Source: Sambucus nigra (taxonomy: Eukaryota; Streptophyta; Magnoliopsida; Dipsacales; Adoxaceae). Taken from it: a stretch of 64,000 nucleotides of DNA. The notes beneath the pieces are model-generated. The model was not told where the DNA came from. It did no database searches and saw only the letters and a list, made by a program, of their open reading frames with translations. Each line of letters starts with the position of its first letter. The first letter of the stretch is position 1. Positions 21,736-31,509 of the stretch are shown piece after piece. Position numbers and translations under genes: made by a program. Where the stretch lies: positions 158,629,241 through 158,693,240 of the forward strand of contig OX422221.1 of NCBI GenBank assembly GCA_949130495.1, read 5' to 3'.

Positions 21736-22885
21736 TTAACCCGCAGAATTGGTCATCTCACCTTAAGCTCGCAGAATTGGTTTCAACCCACAAAATTGGT
21801 CATCTCAACCTAAGCCCGCAGAATTGGCTTCGAACCGCAGAATTGGTCATCTCAACCTAAGCTCGCAGAATTGGCTTCGACCCACAGAATTGGTCATCTC
21901 AACTTAAGCTCACAGAATTAGCTTCAACCCGAAGAATTGGTCATCTCAACCTAAGCCCGCAGAATTGACTCCGACCTGCAGAATTTGTCACCTCAACTTA
22001 AGCCCGCAGAATTGGATTTGACCCGCAGAATTGGTTATCTCACCTTAAGCCCGCTGAATTGGCTTTGACCCGCATAATTGGTCATCTCAACCTAAGCCCG
22101 CAGAATTGGCTTCGACCCGCAGAATTGGTCATCTCAATTTATTCCCGCAGAATTGGCTTCGACCCGTAGAATTGGTCATCCAAACTTAAGCCCGCAGAAT
22201 TGGCCATCTTAACCCAAGCCCGCAGAATTGGCTTCGACCCGCAGAATTGGTCATCTCAACCTAAGCCCGCAGAATTGGCTTCGACTCGCATAATTGGTGA
22301 TCTCAACTTAAGCCCGCAGAATTGGCTTTGACCTGCAGAATTGGTTATCTCAACCTAAGCCCGCGATATTGGCTTCGACCCGCAGAATTGATCTTCTCAA
22401 CTTAAGCCCGTAGAATTAGCTTCGACCCGCAGAATTAGTCATCTCAACCTAAGCCCGCAGAATTGGCTTCAATCCACAGAATTGGAGAATTGTCTTCGAC
22501 CCGCAGAATTGGTTATTTCAACTTAAGCCTGCAGAATTGTCTTCGACCCGCAGAATTGGTCATCCCAACTTAAGCCCGCAGAATTGGCTTTGACCCGCAG
22601 AATTGGTCATCTTAACTTAAGCTCGCAGAATTGGTCATCTCAACCTTAAGCCCGCATAATTGCTTTTGACCCGCAGAATTGGTCATCTCAACTTAAGCCC
22701 GCAGAATTGGCTTCGACCCGCAGAATTGGTCATCTCACCTTAAGCCCGCAGAATTGGCTTCGACCCGCAGAATTGGCTTCGACCTGCAGAATTGGTAATC
22801 TCACCTTAAGCCCGTAGAATTAGCTTCAACCCGTAGAATTGGTCATCTCACCTTAAGCCCACATAATTGGCTTCGACCCACAGAA
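21736..22885. repeat. 47-bp tandem array, right part
   Basis: Continuation of the array cut at 1837. Alternating CCCGCAGAATTGG-CTTCGA and CCCGCAGAATTGG-TCATCTCAACCTAAG subunits, about two dozen periods, with occasional missing halves (for example near 22480 and 22770). Confidence 0.9.
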
Positions 22886-23100
22886 TCGGTCACCCTCATT
22901 TTCAAGCCCTCAGAATTGACTTCGACCCGCAGAATCGGTCACCCTCATCATCAAATTAGCTTCGACCCGTGGAATTGATCATCCCCAGCATTCTCTTTAG
23001 GTCCTTAGGATCGACCTCGACCCTCTGAATTGGTCCTCCTTATTCCTTAGGTCCTCAGAATCGGCCTCGACCCTCTGAATTGGTCATCCTCTTTCAAAAA
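22886..23100. repeat. degenerate edge of the array, transitional units
   Basis: Units change step by step to AGGTCCTCAGAATCGGCCTCGACCCTCTGAATTGG-like forms. These combine the AGGTC...AATTG...CTCG words of the 40-bp array at 1211 with the GAATTGG words of the 47-bp array, so the two arrays probably share an ancestor. Confidence 0.7.
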
Positions 23101-23221
23101 GCATTATACAGTGTCTATTCAACGGCTATCATTTGTTCCAAACTCACCCGTCGAGGGTCTCTATAAACATCCCATTCTGTTATCCCCTAAACTCTCCTTA
23201 GGTCCTTAGCACCTCCCTTCA

Positions 23222-23935
23222 TCACTACAAATCCAGATCATACCCCGAGTACTGACCTAGAAGCCATCGAGCACTCTCAGGCTCCATTTGACCAAAAGTC
23301 AAAATCTTCAGCTTGACCAATACTGAATGAATCTTCAAAGGGCACTGAAATTCCTTTCCAACGATCCATCCCGTGCGCGATTTCAACTTACGGTACGGAC
23401 GAACAACCCGTTTTCCCCAAAAACTCGATCTAGAGGCCACCGGACACTTTCGAGCTCCGTTTGACTTAAGTCAACTCTTTAGATCAACAGAGACTGAATG
23501 AATCTTCAAATGGAACTGACATCCCTTTCCAACAGTTCATCCTGTGTGCAATTTCGACTTACGATACGGACGAAAGATCCGTTTTACTTAGAGAGGTCAC
23601 CAAATGCTTCCGGGGCCCGATTGACCAATGTCAACTCCTTGAACCGGAACAAACTCTTTATAATGTTAAATTACATCTCCTAACCTTTCCAACGGTCTGT
23701 CCCATGCACGATTCGAACTTACCATGCGAATGAACGATCCGTTTGCGTCCGACGTTTTCCCGTCCAAAGGACCGACGATCGCTTCCGAGCCATATTTGAT
23801 CCAAAGTCAACTCCCGAATCTGGGAGCGGTCCCAAGGACTTTTGAAGGTATTTGAAATACCCTTCCAACGATTCACCCCGTACCTGATTCGGATCAACGG
23901 TTTTCACTCTACGTCTGATTTTCCAAAAAGGCCAG
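23222..23935. repeat. four imperfect ~169-bp tandem repeats with inverted TTGAC pairs
   Basis: The landmark CCTTTCCAACG recurs at about 23353, 23524, 23693 and 23860 (spacings 171, 169, 167). Each unit also has a facing TTGAC/GTCAA pair: 23287-23303, the perfect palindrome TTGACTTAAGTCAA at 23461-23474, 23621-23634, and 23796-23810 (one arm mutated). TTGAC is the core of the WRKY-bound W-box. Confidence 0.85.
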
Positions 23936-23996
23936 AAAGACACTGCCAAACGACAAGTCCCAGACCCTGCCTATCAGCAGTGTGCCTAAACACACC

Positions 23997-24053
23997 TGCC
24001 GATTGGCAGGACCAGGGCTATGCCGATCGGCAATGCCCTGGGCCTATAAAAAG
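23997..24053 (+). promoter_or_regulatory. TATA promoter with palindromic TGCCGANNGGCA sites
   Basis: TGCCGATTGGCA (23997-24008) and the perfect palindrome TGCCGATCGGCA (24021-24032) lie just upstream of TATAAAAAG at 24045-24053. AGGAGGCCTCGTCC then leads into a CT-rich leader. Position relative to the tandem repeats and the tRNA-Arg-like site at 25128 fits the U3/R border of a large Tat/Ogre-type LTR. Confidence 0.6.
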
Positions 24054-25127
24054 GAGGCCTCGTCCTCATTGCAAAAGGGCCAAGATCTGATAGACATCAC
24101 TATCAGAAAATCCAGAAAACCTCTCTCGAAGTCAGCGTGATTTCCACATCCAAATCCCTTTCCTACCTTCACTTTTCATCAAACTTGGTGAATTCCCTAC
24201 CCTCCATCATCATCCAAGTGCAAGGGCTACTCTCCAACATTCAAGATCAATCTCAAGATCTTCAAGAAGGTCCAATTTTCTCAATTTTCTCCTTAAATTC
24301 TCATAAATTCGCATTAACTTGTTTCATTACTTAGCACTTTTATCCTCTCATCTCACACATCCTGATATACTTTTTATTTAGTATTATTGCACATCCCTTA
24401 TTTTCATACAAATAAAACCCCAAAAAAGTAAGAAAAATAGGGTTTACCCATAAATTCCAAAGGGGAATTCTCACACGTTTCTTATACTTTTCTCACAACT
24501 AAAACACTTTTTCTACACACACATAAATAAGAGAATCCCCTGATTGGATTTATGGGATAAACCCCACCCCTCGTTTTGCATGCGAATTATGTGGACTTTG
24601 ATGCCTCTATAGGCTACATAGGCGTCTCGAGGTAAAACTCGAGACTCGAGTCCTAATCTCACCTTTTCTCTTATTTTCTATTTTCTCTTTTCTCTTTTCT
24701 CTAAACTCGACTCTCTTACATTACATATATCCATATATGCATATATTTGTTCTTAGTAGCGTATTATCCCATATGCGTTATCGTTCCATCGTAACGATCA
24801 ACGTAAGAATGATCGCATAAATCCTATTTTCTAATATTATTTTTACATTCCTACGAATGACTCGCTTTACCTCTTCCATGGTACAAGTCGATGACTCCTA
24901 TCTCCAATATATATACATATGCACACACATCACGTGAAAAATAAAGGAAAATAGCAAAAACCCATTAGAGACTGTAAGGGCAGAATGGGTGCCTAACACC
25001 TTCCCATTTCGTAACTTAGCCTCCGGACCCTTTTCGAATCATTTTGGTTTCGTATGCATCAATATGTCTTTGGATGCTGTCCTTCGGGATGGCTCCCTTT
25101 CTTTTATCTATTTTGAGTAAAACAGAC
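24054..25127 (+). other. R-U5-like leader of a Tat/Ogre-type LTR
   Basis: Contains GGGTGCCTAACACCTTCCC (about 24989-25007), a phrase well known near the 3' end of Ogre/Tat LTRs. No coding was found. The LTR's 5' limit is not visible; it may lie left of the window or have been lost. Confidence 0.5.
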
Positions 25128-25137
25128 TGACGACTCT
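25128..25137 (+). other. degraded tRNA-Arg-type primer site
   Basis: TGACGACTCT matches nine of the first ten bases of the Tat/Ogre primer site TGGCGACTCT, then diverges. It lies in the expected place after the U5-like leader. Confidence 0.4.
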
Positions 25138-25319
25138 ATCTCTTTATAGTTTTCACCTCACCCAATGACGTCGGATAAAGCGCTCCCGTGAGGGATGCGC
25201 GGGACCTAGGATCCTCACTCCGTCCGCCCTCCGCGAGGCTACAAGGATCGGGGATGGCCACACTCATCTAACGCCTTCAACTGCACATGCCTGTTTTGAG
25301 GGAGCATGCTACTTCGCAA
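25138..25319. other. junction between opposed Tat-type remnants
   Basis: No gene. GC-rich (CGCTCCCGTGAGGGATGCGC near 25180). The minus-strand integrase homology fades out at about 25325 and the plus-strand leader ends by 25140, so the breakpoint lies somewhere here. Confidence 0.4.
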
Positions 25320-25324
25320 GGCTT

Positions 25325-26240
25325 ATCGATCAGAGGGAACTTCCAACTCCATCGGGAGGATCGCTTCGGCTCCATATACAAGGGATAACGGGGTATATCT
25401 TGTGGGCTTACTTTTAGTTGTTAGATAGGCCCACAGAACGACTGGGATCTTATCATACCATTATCCCGAAAAGTCTTCCATCGTTTTGGCCAAAATATTG
25501 ACCAATGTTTTGTTAGTTTCTTCGGCCTATTTGTTTCCCTTTGGGTAGGATACCGTTGAAGTATGATGAATAATGAAGTATCTTTCTGTTAGCATCGTTA
25601 TCTCTGAATTGATGAAGGGAGTTTCGTTATCGGAGAGGATAACCTTTGGAGTCCCAAAATGGCAAATGATGTATTCTTTGATAAAATTGCTTACCACTCT
25701 CGCTGTTGCCCTTCTTAGTGGTATTGCTTCAGCCCACTTTGTAAATCACTCCATTGCCACTAGTATCCAGATTTTTCCTCTTGAAGAGGTATATATTTCC
25801 CCTATCAGGTCAAATGCCCAAGTATAGAAAGGGTAAAGGGTTTCTAGAGAGTGCCGATCTACCGATGGAGCATGAATCATATTTCCATGCAGTTGGAAAG
25901 CTTTACATTTTCGAACGAACTTAGCAGATTTTTTCTGCATCATTGGCCAATAATACCCCAATGTCATCAGCTGGTCATACAACTTTGCTCCTCCTATGTG
26001 GTCTGGGTCGAGAGCTTACTTGAGGACTTCAATTTCTTCCTCCTTTGTGATGCAACGCAACGGCCTGTTGAAGTACCCTCATCGATAAAGGTACCCTTCC
26101 TGAATGTAGAACCTTGGGGCCCTTCTTTTGAGTCCCATCGCATCAGTCTTCTCCATAGGGATAACTTCATCTTTAATAAACTCAATATAGGGCTACCTCC
26201 AATCTGGTTGAGTTTCAACGAACTAACATTCAGTCTCTTT
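25325..26240 (-). pseudogene. integrase: second zinc-binding module and DDE core, broken
   Basis: Minus strand. The zinc module includes RAPRFYIQEGYLYR, then GYYWPMMQKK and VRKCKAFQ (the second Cys is replaced by Phe, and one His is not seen). The catalytic core follows: WAFDLIGEI holds the first Asp, LSDNDTPF the second, AEETNKTL the Glu. It ends near LVYGAEAILPMELEVPS. Several stops (for example in the zinc module and before AEET) split the frame; the longest piece is 25982-25746. The core's three acidic residues remain, but no continuous enzyme can be made. Confidence 0.75.
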
Positions 26241-26495
26241 GAAGAAAAGCTGGCACTTATTACACTTTTATTGTAACTCTGCTGCATCTTATTTCATTTT
26301 AGGCCAGAAGTATCCTTCCCATTGAATTCTCATGTAAAGAGGGATCTTAGTTATTTCGCAGTGCTCTTCGTGTGTTTTCTTTAATCTCCGTTTTGCTTCT
26401 TTTGGGCTGATACATCTTGATAGCCATCCTCTTGCATTTTTATAATAGGGGTTTCCTTGATTTGTAAAGTATTGATCTAGTTCTCTTAGCTCCAC
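26241..26495 (-). pseudogene. extra zinc-binding (H2C2-like) module upstream of integrase
   Basis: Minus-strand frame of 68 codons with RGWLSRCISPKEAKRRLKK, then THEEHC and EGYFWPKMK. In the adjoining frame KCNKCQLFF supplies the CxxC. The spacing His-x3-His...YFWP...Cys-x2-Cys is that of an integrase zinc-binding domain. It precedes a second, independent module of the same kind. I have not seen this described for Tat elements but cannot search. Confidence 0.5.
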
Positions 26496-26809
26496 GTTTC
26501 CTTCCTAGACTCCAATTATTTTCTAATCTCCCCCCTCCAGTCAAAGTCATCCTCTATCGGCATAATTGATTGTACCATCAAGGTAGCTGTTCTTCGTTAA
26601 ATCACGATTGCAGTTGCATCGTCTCTCATGATCATCTTCGGAGCGATGGTGGCATATGCATTTGGGTGGCGGTTCATCATTCGGGGATGCCTCTTGATCT
26701 TGGTCCGATGGAACTGGTTGAGAAGCCTCTGAATGATTATTTGTAAGGTGCAAAATTGAGATGTTCTAATGCATATTCTCCATTAACTTACCGAATCATC
26801 AAGTTTGAA

Positions 26810-27670
26810 TCACCCTTGATGCAGAGTGAATGAATCCCCCTTCGAAGGGCCTCCAACAACCCCACCACCAACACCTCATACTCTATTGCATTGTTGAAAC
26901 ACATAAAATCTAGTTTATAGGATAGATAAATTTCTTCCGTTCCTCTTGAAAGAATAACCCCTGCTCCTCATTTCTTCTCTGCTGAAGATCCATCGAACTG
27001 CATCATCCATTCCTTATCGTTTGTAGTCAGGTTATTGGCCTGCAAATCATCCCCCAGAATGCTCTCTCATGATGGCTCAGACATCTAAAATGGAAAGATT
27101 GCCAAGAGGTATTCTTATGCCTGGCTTTTGATTCCATGAGGGACCACACATTTCAAGAACGTTCTTGCCAACAAAAATTTAATAGGATCGCATCTCGTTA
27201 CAATATAAATTGTAAAAGACAACATATAATATCTAAGTTTTTGTGCTACAAAGACTAAGGCTAAATAATGCCTTTCTAAGATACTGTACCTAAACTCTGG
27301 CCCATGTATGATTCTACTAAGGTAGTAGTCTGGTCGTTCTTGCCCATTAATCTCCTGCGCTAACAGAGCTCTGACGGACCACGTGGTGGATATGAGGTAT
27401 AGCTATAACGGTATTCCTGCCTTTGGAGGAATCATAGTCTGAGGTGAAACGAGCAGCTTCTTCAGTCTGGTGAGAGACTCTTGGTGAACTTCCTCCCACT
27501 TGAACTTTGTGTTCTTTCATAAAAGTTGCATCGACGGGTGTGTTATTTTGGCCAATCCAGGCATAAATCTCCTAAGGTAGGAAACTTTGTCGAGGAAACT
27601 CTTGAGCATTTTCATCATTTTCGGACTTGACATCTCCAAGATTGCTCGTTGTTTATCTTGATCCATTTAT
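26810..27670 (-). pseudogene. RT connection and RNase H relics
   Basis: Minus strand below the RT frame: SYLRRFMPGLAKITHP marks the connection after the RT thumb, followed by RNase H-like segments (LALVFVAQKLRYY). A further RNase H motif at about 27010-26830 reads MMQFDGSSAEKK, a stop, then GAGVILSRG and KLDFMCFNNAIEYE. This is the extra RNase H expected of Tat elements. At least five stops are present. Confidence 0.65.
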
Positions 27671-27675
27671 ACCCC

Positions 27676-28188
27676 CTATCGATCTACTACAAAGCCTAGA
27701 AACTTTCCACTAGTTACCCCAAAAATGTATTTCAACGAGTTCATCTTCAGTTTATACTTCCTACATCTGGCAAATACCTTCCTCAAATCGCTCAGGTGGG
27801 ACCCTTCCTTCTTTGATTTGATGATTAAATCATCCACATAAAACTCCACAAACTTACGAAAGAAGTCATGGAAAATGGACATCATTATTCTTTGATAAGT
27901 AGCCCCAGCATTTTTGAGTCCAAATGGCATTACTTTGTTCATGAAGTTGCCCAACGGGGTTCTAAATGTTGTATTCTCTACATCTGTAGGGTCCATATTG
28001 ATCTCGTAGTACCCTACATACCCATCTATGAAACTATATATTTCATGTCCAGTCGTTGCATCTATCAAGCTATTGATGGAGGGCAAAGGGAACTCATCTG
28101 TGGGACAAGCCCTATTCAAGTATCTGAAATCCATGCAGATCCTTATCTGATTCTTATCTTTCTTACCCACTGGGATAATGCTAGACAA
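27676..28188 (-). pseudogene. reverse transcriptase core fragment
   Basis: A 170-codon frame with Ty3/gypsy RT motifs in order: IRICMDFRYLNRACPTDEFP, YEINMDP, TTFRTPLGNF, MPFGLKNAGATYQR, and the catalytic FYVDDLIIKS near residue 120. It ends with GKFLGFVVDR. The motif set is intact across fingers and palm, but the frame lacks the upstream and downstream parts of pol without crossing stops. Confidence 0.85.
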
Positions 28189-29163
28189 CCAGAGTGGGTG
28201 TTATATCGATTTGATGAATCCCGCCGCCAATAGGCGTTGGACCTCTTCTTTGATCTTCAAGTCCAGCTCATGCTTGTAAGTCCTCATTGCTTGCTTGATC
28301 AGGATGGCTGAAGGCATCACATTTAATTTATGGCTGTTTACTTCTTCATCTCGCCCCTCCATATTTGTATACTTTCATGCAAAAAAGTCTATAAACTCCC
28401 GAATTAGCTCAATCAAAGCCTCTCATTTCTCCATGCAGAGATCCTTCGAGAGGAAAATGGGCCTTGGCTCTTCCCCTTCTTTTGCCAGATTTAATTGTTG
28501 TAATTTTTGTGCTTATGGCTTTGGTTGGTCTATCATGTAGTCTGGTTCTTTGACGATATCTTCCACGAACTCCGGTATGTTAGAATTATCTATCATCATA
28601 GATTATCCCCGTTGATCCACCAGAAAACATATATATATCGGGTCAGTCTCCTCGTCAGGCTCTGCCATAGCTCATTCGGCTGCCCGTTCACACCATCATA
28701 GGCAATAAACCTCCTTCCCTTCCTCAGTAACAATCCTTTTACATTGCCTGCTGGCCGTTGCAACTGCCTTTCTTTTCCTCTCCCTCGAAGCCTCTGCTAT
28801 TCTTCCTTCAAAGAATCAATTGAACACACTTTATCGCGTGACCTCGTATTCCATCGGGTCCATTTTGGGCTGCATCCTATCCTTTAGCTACTTCGAGATT
28901 TTCTCAAGTCGAGGGACCACTTTATGGGCTTTTTCTATTATTCTTTTTTCGCTTGTATTCTCGTTATTTTGGCCGTTCACGGGCCTCATCCTTTCTGTGA
29001 TAGAGGGAACCCTGGCTCCCTCCATTCTTCTCGTCAGGACTCTAACGTCCTCCTCTAACTCTGTATAAAATACTGCATCCACTAGGTGTTCTTCTTCGAC
29101 AGCGTAGGGTCTCTTCGTAGCTTGTATAGTGATCTTAGTTCCTTTGATATTTGCATTGGCACA
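28189..29163 (-). pseudogene. protease-RT linker, degraded
   Basis: Minus-strand frames are short; one (29082-28888) is charged and helix-like (ITERMRPVNGQNNENTSEKR). Between it and RT there are many stops. Plus-strand frames here are chance. Confidence 0.45.
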
Positions 29164-29664
29164 TTAGTGATACGTCGAGGGAACTAGTCCTTGGTTGTGC
29201 ATCCACACTCTTCCTATCAATAAATGGTAGGAAGTTGCACTATCAATCACGTGGAACTTGATGTGGGAACTCAGATTCCCCATTATAATCCCAACATTCG
29301 CATAACCGATGGATTTTGAAGACTGGTTGTCATAACCTGAAATTACCAAAGGCACGGGGAACAATCTTTCTTCTGGGATGTTAGCTGTGTGGAAAGAACT
29401 GATTGGCATGATGTTGATGGATGTACCCCCATCCATAAGAGTTCTCATGAAACTAACTCCGTTGATACTGGCAGTCACATATAACGATCGATTGAGAGGA
29501 ATTCTCACATCCCTATTTGCATCGCTGAACGTTATATCTGATAGAAATTTCTTCACCAACCTGGACATGGGTCCTTTCCATCTCAGCGAAGGGACTGTAT
29601 TCTTCCTTGCAATATCAAGGATTGCTTGAGTTATCTCCAACCTACTTTCTTTTAGCAATCCCAC
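29164..29664 (-). pseudogene. aspartic protease
   Basis: 166 codons on the minus strand. FMRTLMDGGTSINIMP is the catalytic loop (usual form D-S/T-G; here D-G-G). YHLLIGRVWMHNQGLVPSTYH matches the conserved C-terminal stretch of Tat-type proteases (LLGRPWI...G..PSTYHQ). The catalytic Asp is present. Confidence 0.75.
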
Positions 29665-29946
29665 CTAGTTAAAGAACCAGGAAAAATTTGGGGATCGTGA
29701 AATCGAGCAGTACTCCAGGCTTTGATCTGTTTCTTCTCCTTCAATGTTGTATATATCTTCCACATCTCTGGCACTTGCTTCGTCATAGGCTAGCACCACA
29801 TTCTCCATTCCTCTGGTACAGTCCTCCAAAGCCTCTTCAAACTCCCCTTGCTCTGTCGTTATCTCCCTCTCTTCTCTTTCTACCTCATCATCATAGGCTA
29901 CCACCAAATTGGCCCCATGTGTAGGGAGTGGATTTCTGTTAACATT
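29665..29946 (-). other. acidic gag-protease linker
   Basis: An 80-codon minus-strand frame (29907-29665) very rich in Glu and Asp (DDEVEREEREITTEQGEFEE). It lies between gag and protease and is likely part of the original gag-pol polyprotein. Confidence 0.45.
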
Positions 29947-31176
29947 TTATGGAGGGATTTGTAGTGTTCCTGCCTTTACATGTTTATTAAAGATTTTTCT
30001 TAGCGTAAAATAACTTTTCGTTGGATGTTGGATCTTCCGATGGATCTGGCAATACTTGGGATCTGCTCTGGTCATCGCATCTAGTTCCATGGCGGGGATG
30101 CCCTTAGGTTCATACACTATTCCTCCTTGAACCATGGCATTGTAACAACTAACAACCTCTTCCACCGTGCAGGGTAACAGTAGTGGGTCCTCCCTATCTC
30201 TACCAAACTTTCTCTTATTATCCTTCTTAGGTTGTTTGCTTTCTTCACTTCCATCAACGTATCCCACTCGCGGGGAGTGGCCGCGAGCTGCAACGGGTGT
30301 CCCAGGCTGTCTGAACATCAATGGTACCGCAATAGGGTTCGATCGAACTACCAATGATATATTCCTTACTACTTTTATAAATGCTGCAAAAGTCCCTTCG
30401 TGAGTTTCATTAATCAGGTGACAGATGTACGCTGGGAGCAAACCCTCAGCACAGAGTTTTAATAATTTGGACTCTTTATCTTTTTCCCTCACGTCAAGGG
30501 ACCTCTCCCTGAATCTTCGAACATAATCCACCATGTCCTCCCCCGGCCGTTGCTTCTCCCTGCCCAATTGTGTTAACGTGAACTCATCTTCTGCTAGAAA
30601 GAATTTTTGGACAAATAAAACATGCATCTCTTCCCACGTTGAAACACTCTTTGGCGTCAAACGAGAGTACCATGTAGACGCTTTATCGATTAATGATTTT
30701 GAGAACTCCCTCAGCCTGAGCTTCTTATTATTGCAATGATCCCCTAAATGTTCGATGAAACGCTTGATGTGCTCCTTCGGGTTCCCCCCTTTTCCAGTGT
30801 ATTTTTCAAAGATGGTAGGGATGTATTCCTTCGAGTAAGACTCACCGTTGTATTCTTGGGGATAGGGCATGCAAAAATCATTATACACCAAAACTACCTC
30901 GCAGGTCGATTGAGAGGAAGCTGTTATCATTTTTAGCACCTCTTTTTGCATTTCTTTCCTCATTTCTTCTAACGCGGATGCCAGTGTCTTCTCAATCGTG
31001 AAGGGAGTGGAGAGAGGGACCACTGATGGAACACTGTTAGTGTTTGAAGGGACTGTCGATGGGACACTAGTCATACACGTTATGCCTGTCATTAATGCAG
31101 GAGTGGGTGCTGTGCCTATGGGTCCAGTCCCCATGGGAACAGCTAAAGTAGGGTTCATCAGAGCTACTGGGACCAC
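29947..31176 (-). CDS. gag of the Tat element
   Basis: 409 codons, one open frame on the minus strand. After a Thr/Pro/Val-rich start and a helix (LASALEEMRKEMQKEVLKMI, about residues 66-85) comes the retrotransposon gag core: YTGKGGNPKEHIKRFIEHL, then WYSRLTPKSVSTWEEM, FVQKFF and RPGEDMVDYVRRFRER. This is the capsid-forming protein of Ty3/gypsy elements. A zinc knuckle is not visible in this frame, as is common in Tat gags. The start chosen is the first Met; the primer site lies 315 bp upstream. It is the best-preserved gene of the element. Confidence 0.85.
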   Translation of the reverse strand: MVPVALMNPTLAVPMGTGPIGTAPTPALMTGITCMTSVPSTVPSNTNSVPSVVPLSTPFTIEKTLASALEEMRKEMQKEVLKMITASSQSTCEVVLVYNDFCMPYPQEYNGESYSKEYIPTIFEKYTGKGGNPKEHIKRFIEHLGDHCNNKKLRLREFSKSLIDKASTWYSRLTPKSVSTWEEMHVLFVQKFFLAEDEFTLTQLGREKQRPGEDMVDYVRRFRERSLDVREKDKESKLLKLCAEGLLPAYICHLINETHEGTFAAFIKVVRNISLVVRSNPIAVPLMFRQPGTPVAARGHSPRVGYVDGSEESKQPKKDNKRKFGRDREDPLLLPCTVEEVVSCYNAMVQGGIVYEPKGIPAMELDAMTRADPKYCQIHRKIQHPTKSYFTLRKIFNKHVKAGTLQIPP

Positions 31177-31490
31177 CCAGGTGTCATAAAAGCGCTGGGA
31201 TGTGTTCCTACTCCTAGGACCGTGGCAGCCGCAGGTGTTTGTAAAAACTCAAAAAACTTACCCATGAGGAGGGTCATTTGCGTTGGTCTTAGGAAAGCAC
31301 TAGTAGAGGCTTGGGTGATCGTTGGGACTCCAGTCATCGTTTGATCTCGGGGAACCTCTACCTAAGGGGAAACCCCTCTTATAGGAGCCTCCATCTCCCT
31401 AACCGTTTATTCCTCATTGCACGACATCATCAAAGTTGAGTCTACGATTAACGTTTTCCTGCACCATACTCTTTTGCTAGAAGAATACCT

Positions 31491-31508
31491 CCCCAGCAGA
31501 GTCGCTAA
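31491..31508 (-). other. primer-binding site, tRNA-Arg type
   Basis: Minus strand TTAGCGACTCTGCTGGGG, next to the LTR end CTCTTACA. It differs from the usual TGGCGACTCTGCTGGGG only in its first bases. Confidence 0.75.
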
Positions 31509-31509
31509 A

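Noticed and set aside
21736..22885. Regular short direct repeats, CRISPR-like at first sight
   Set aside because: The 'spacers' are themselves repeated, units vary in length, there are no cas genes, and this is plant DNA. It is an ordinary tandem array.
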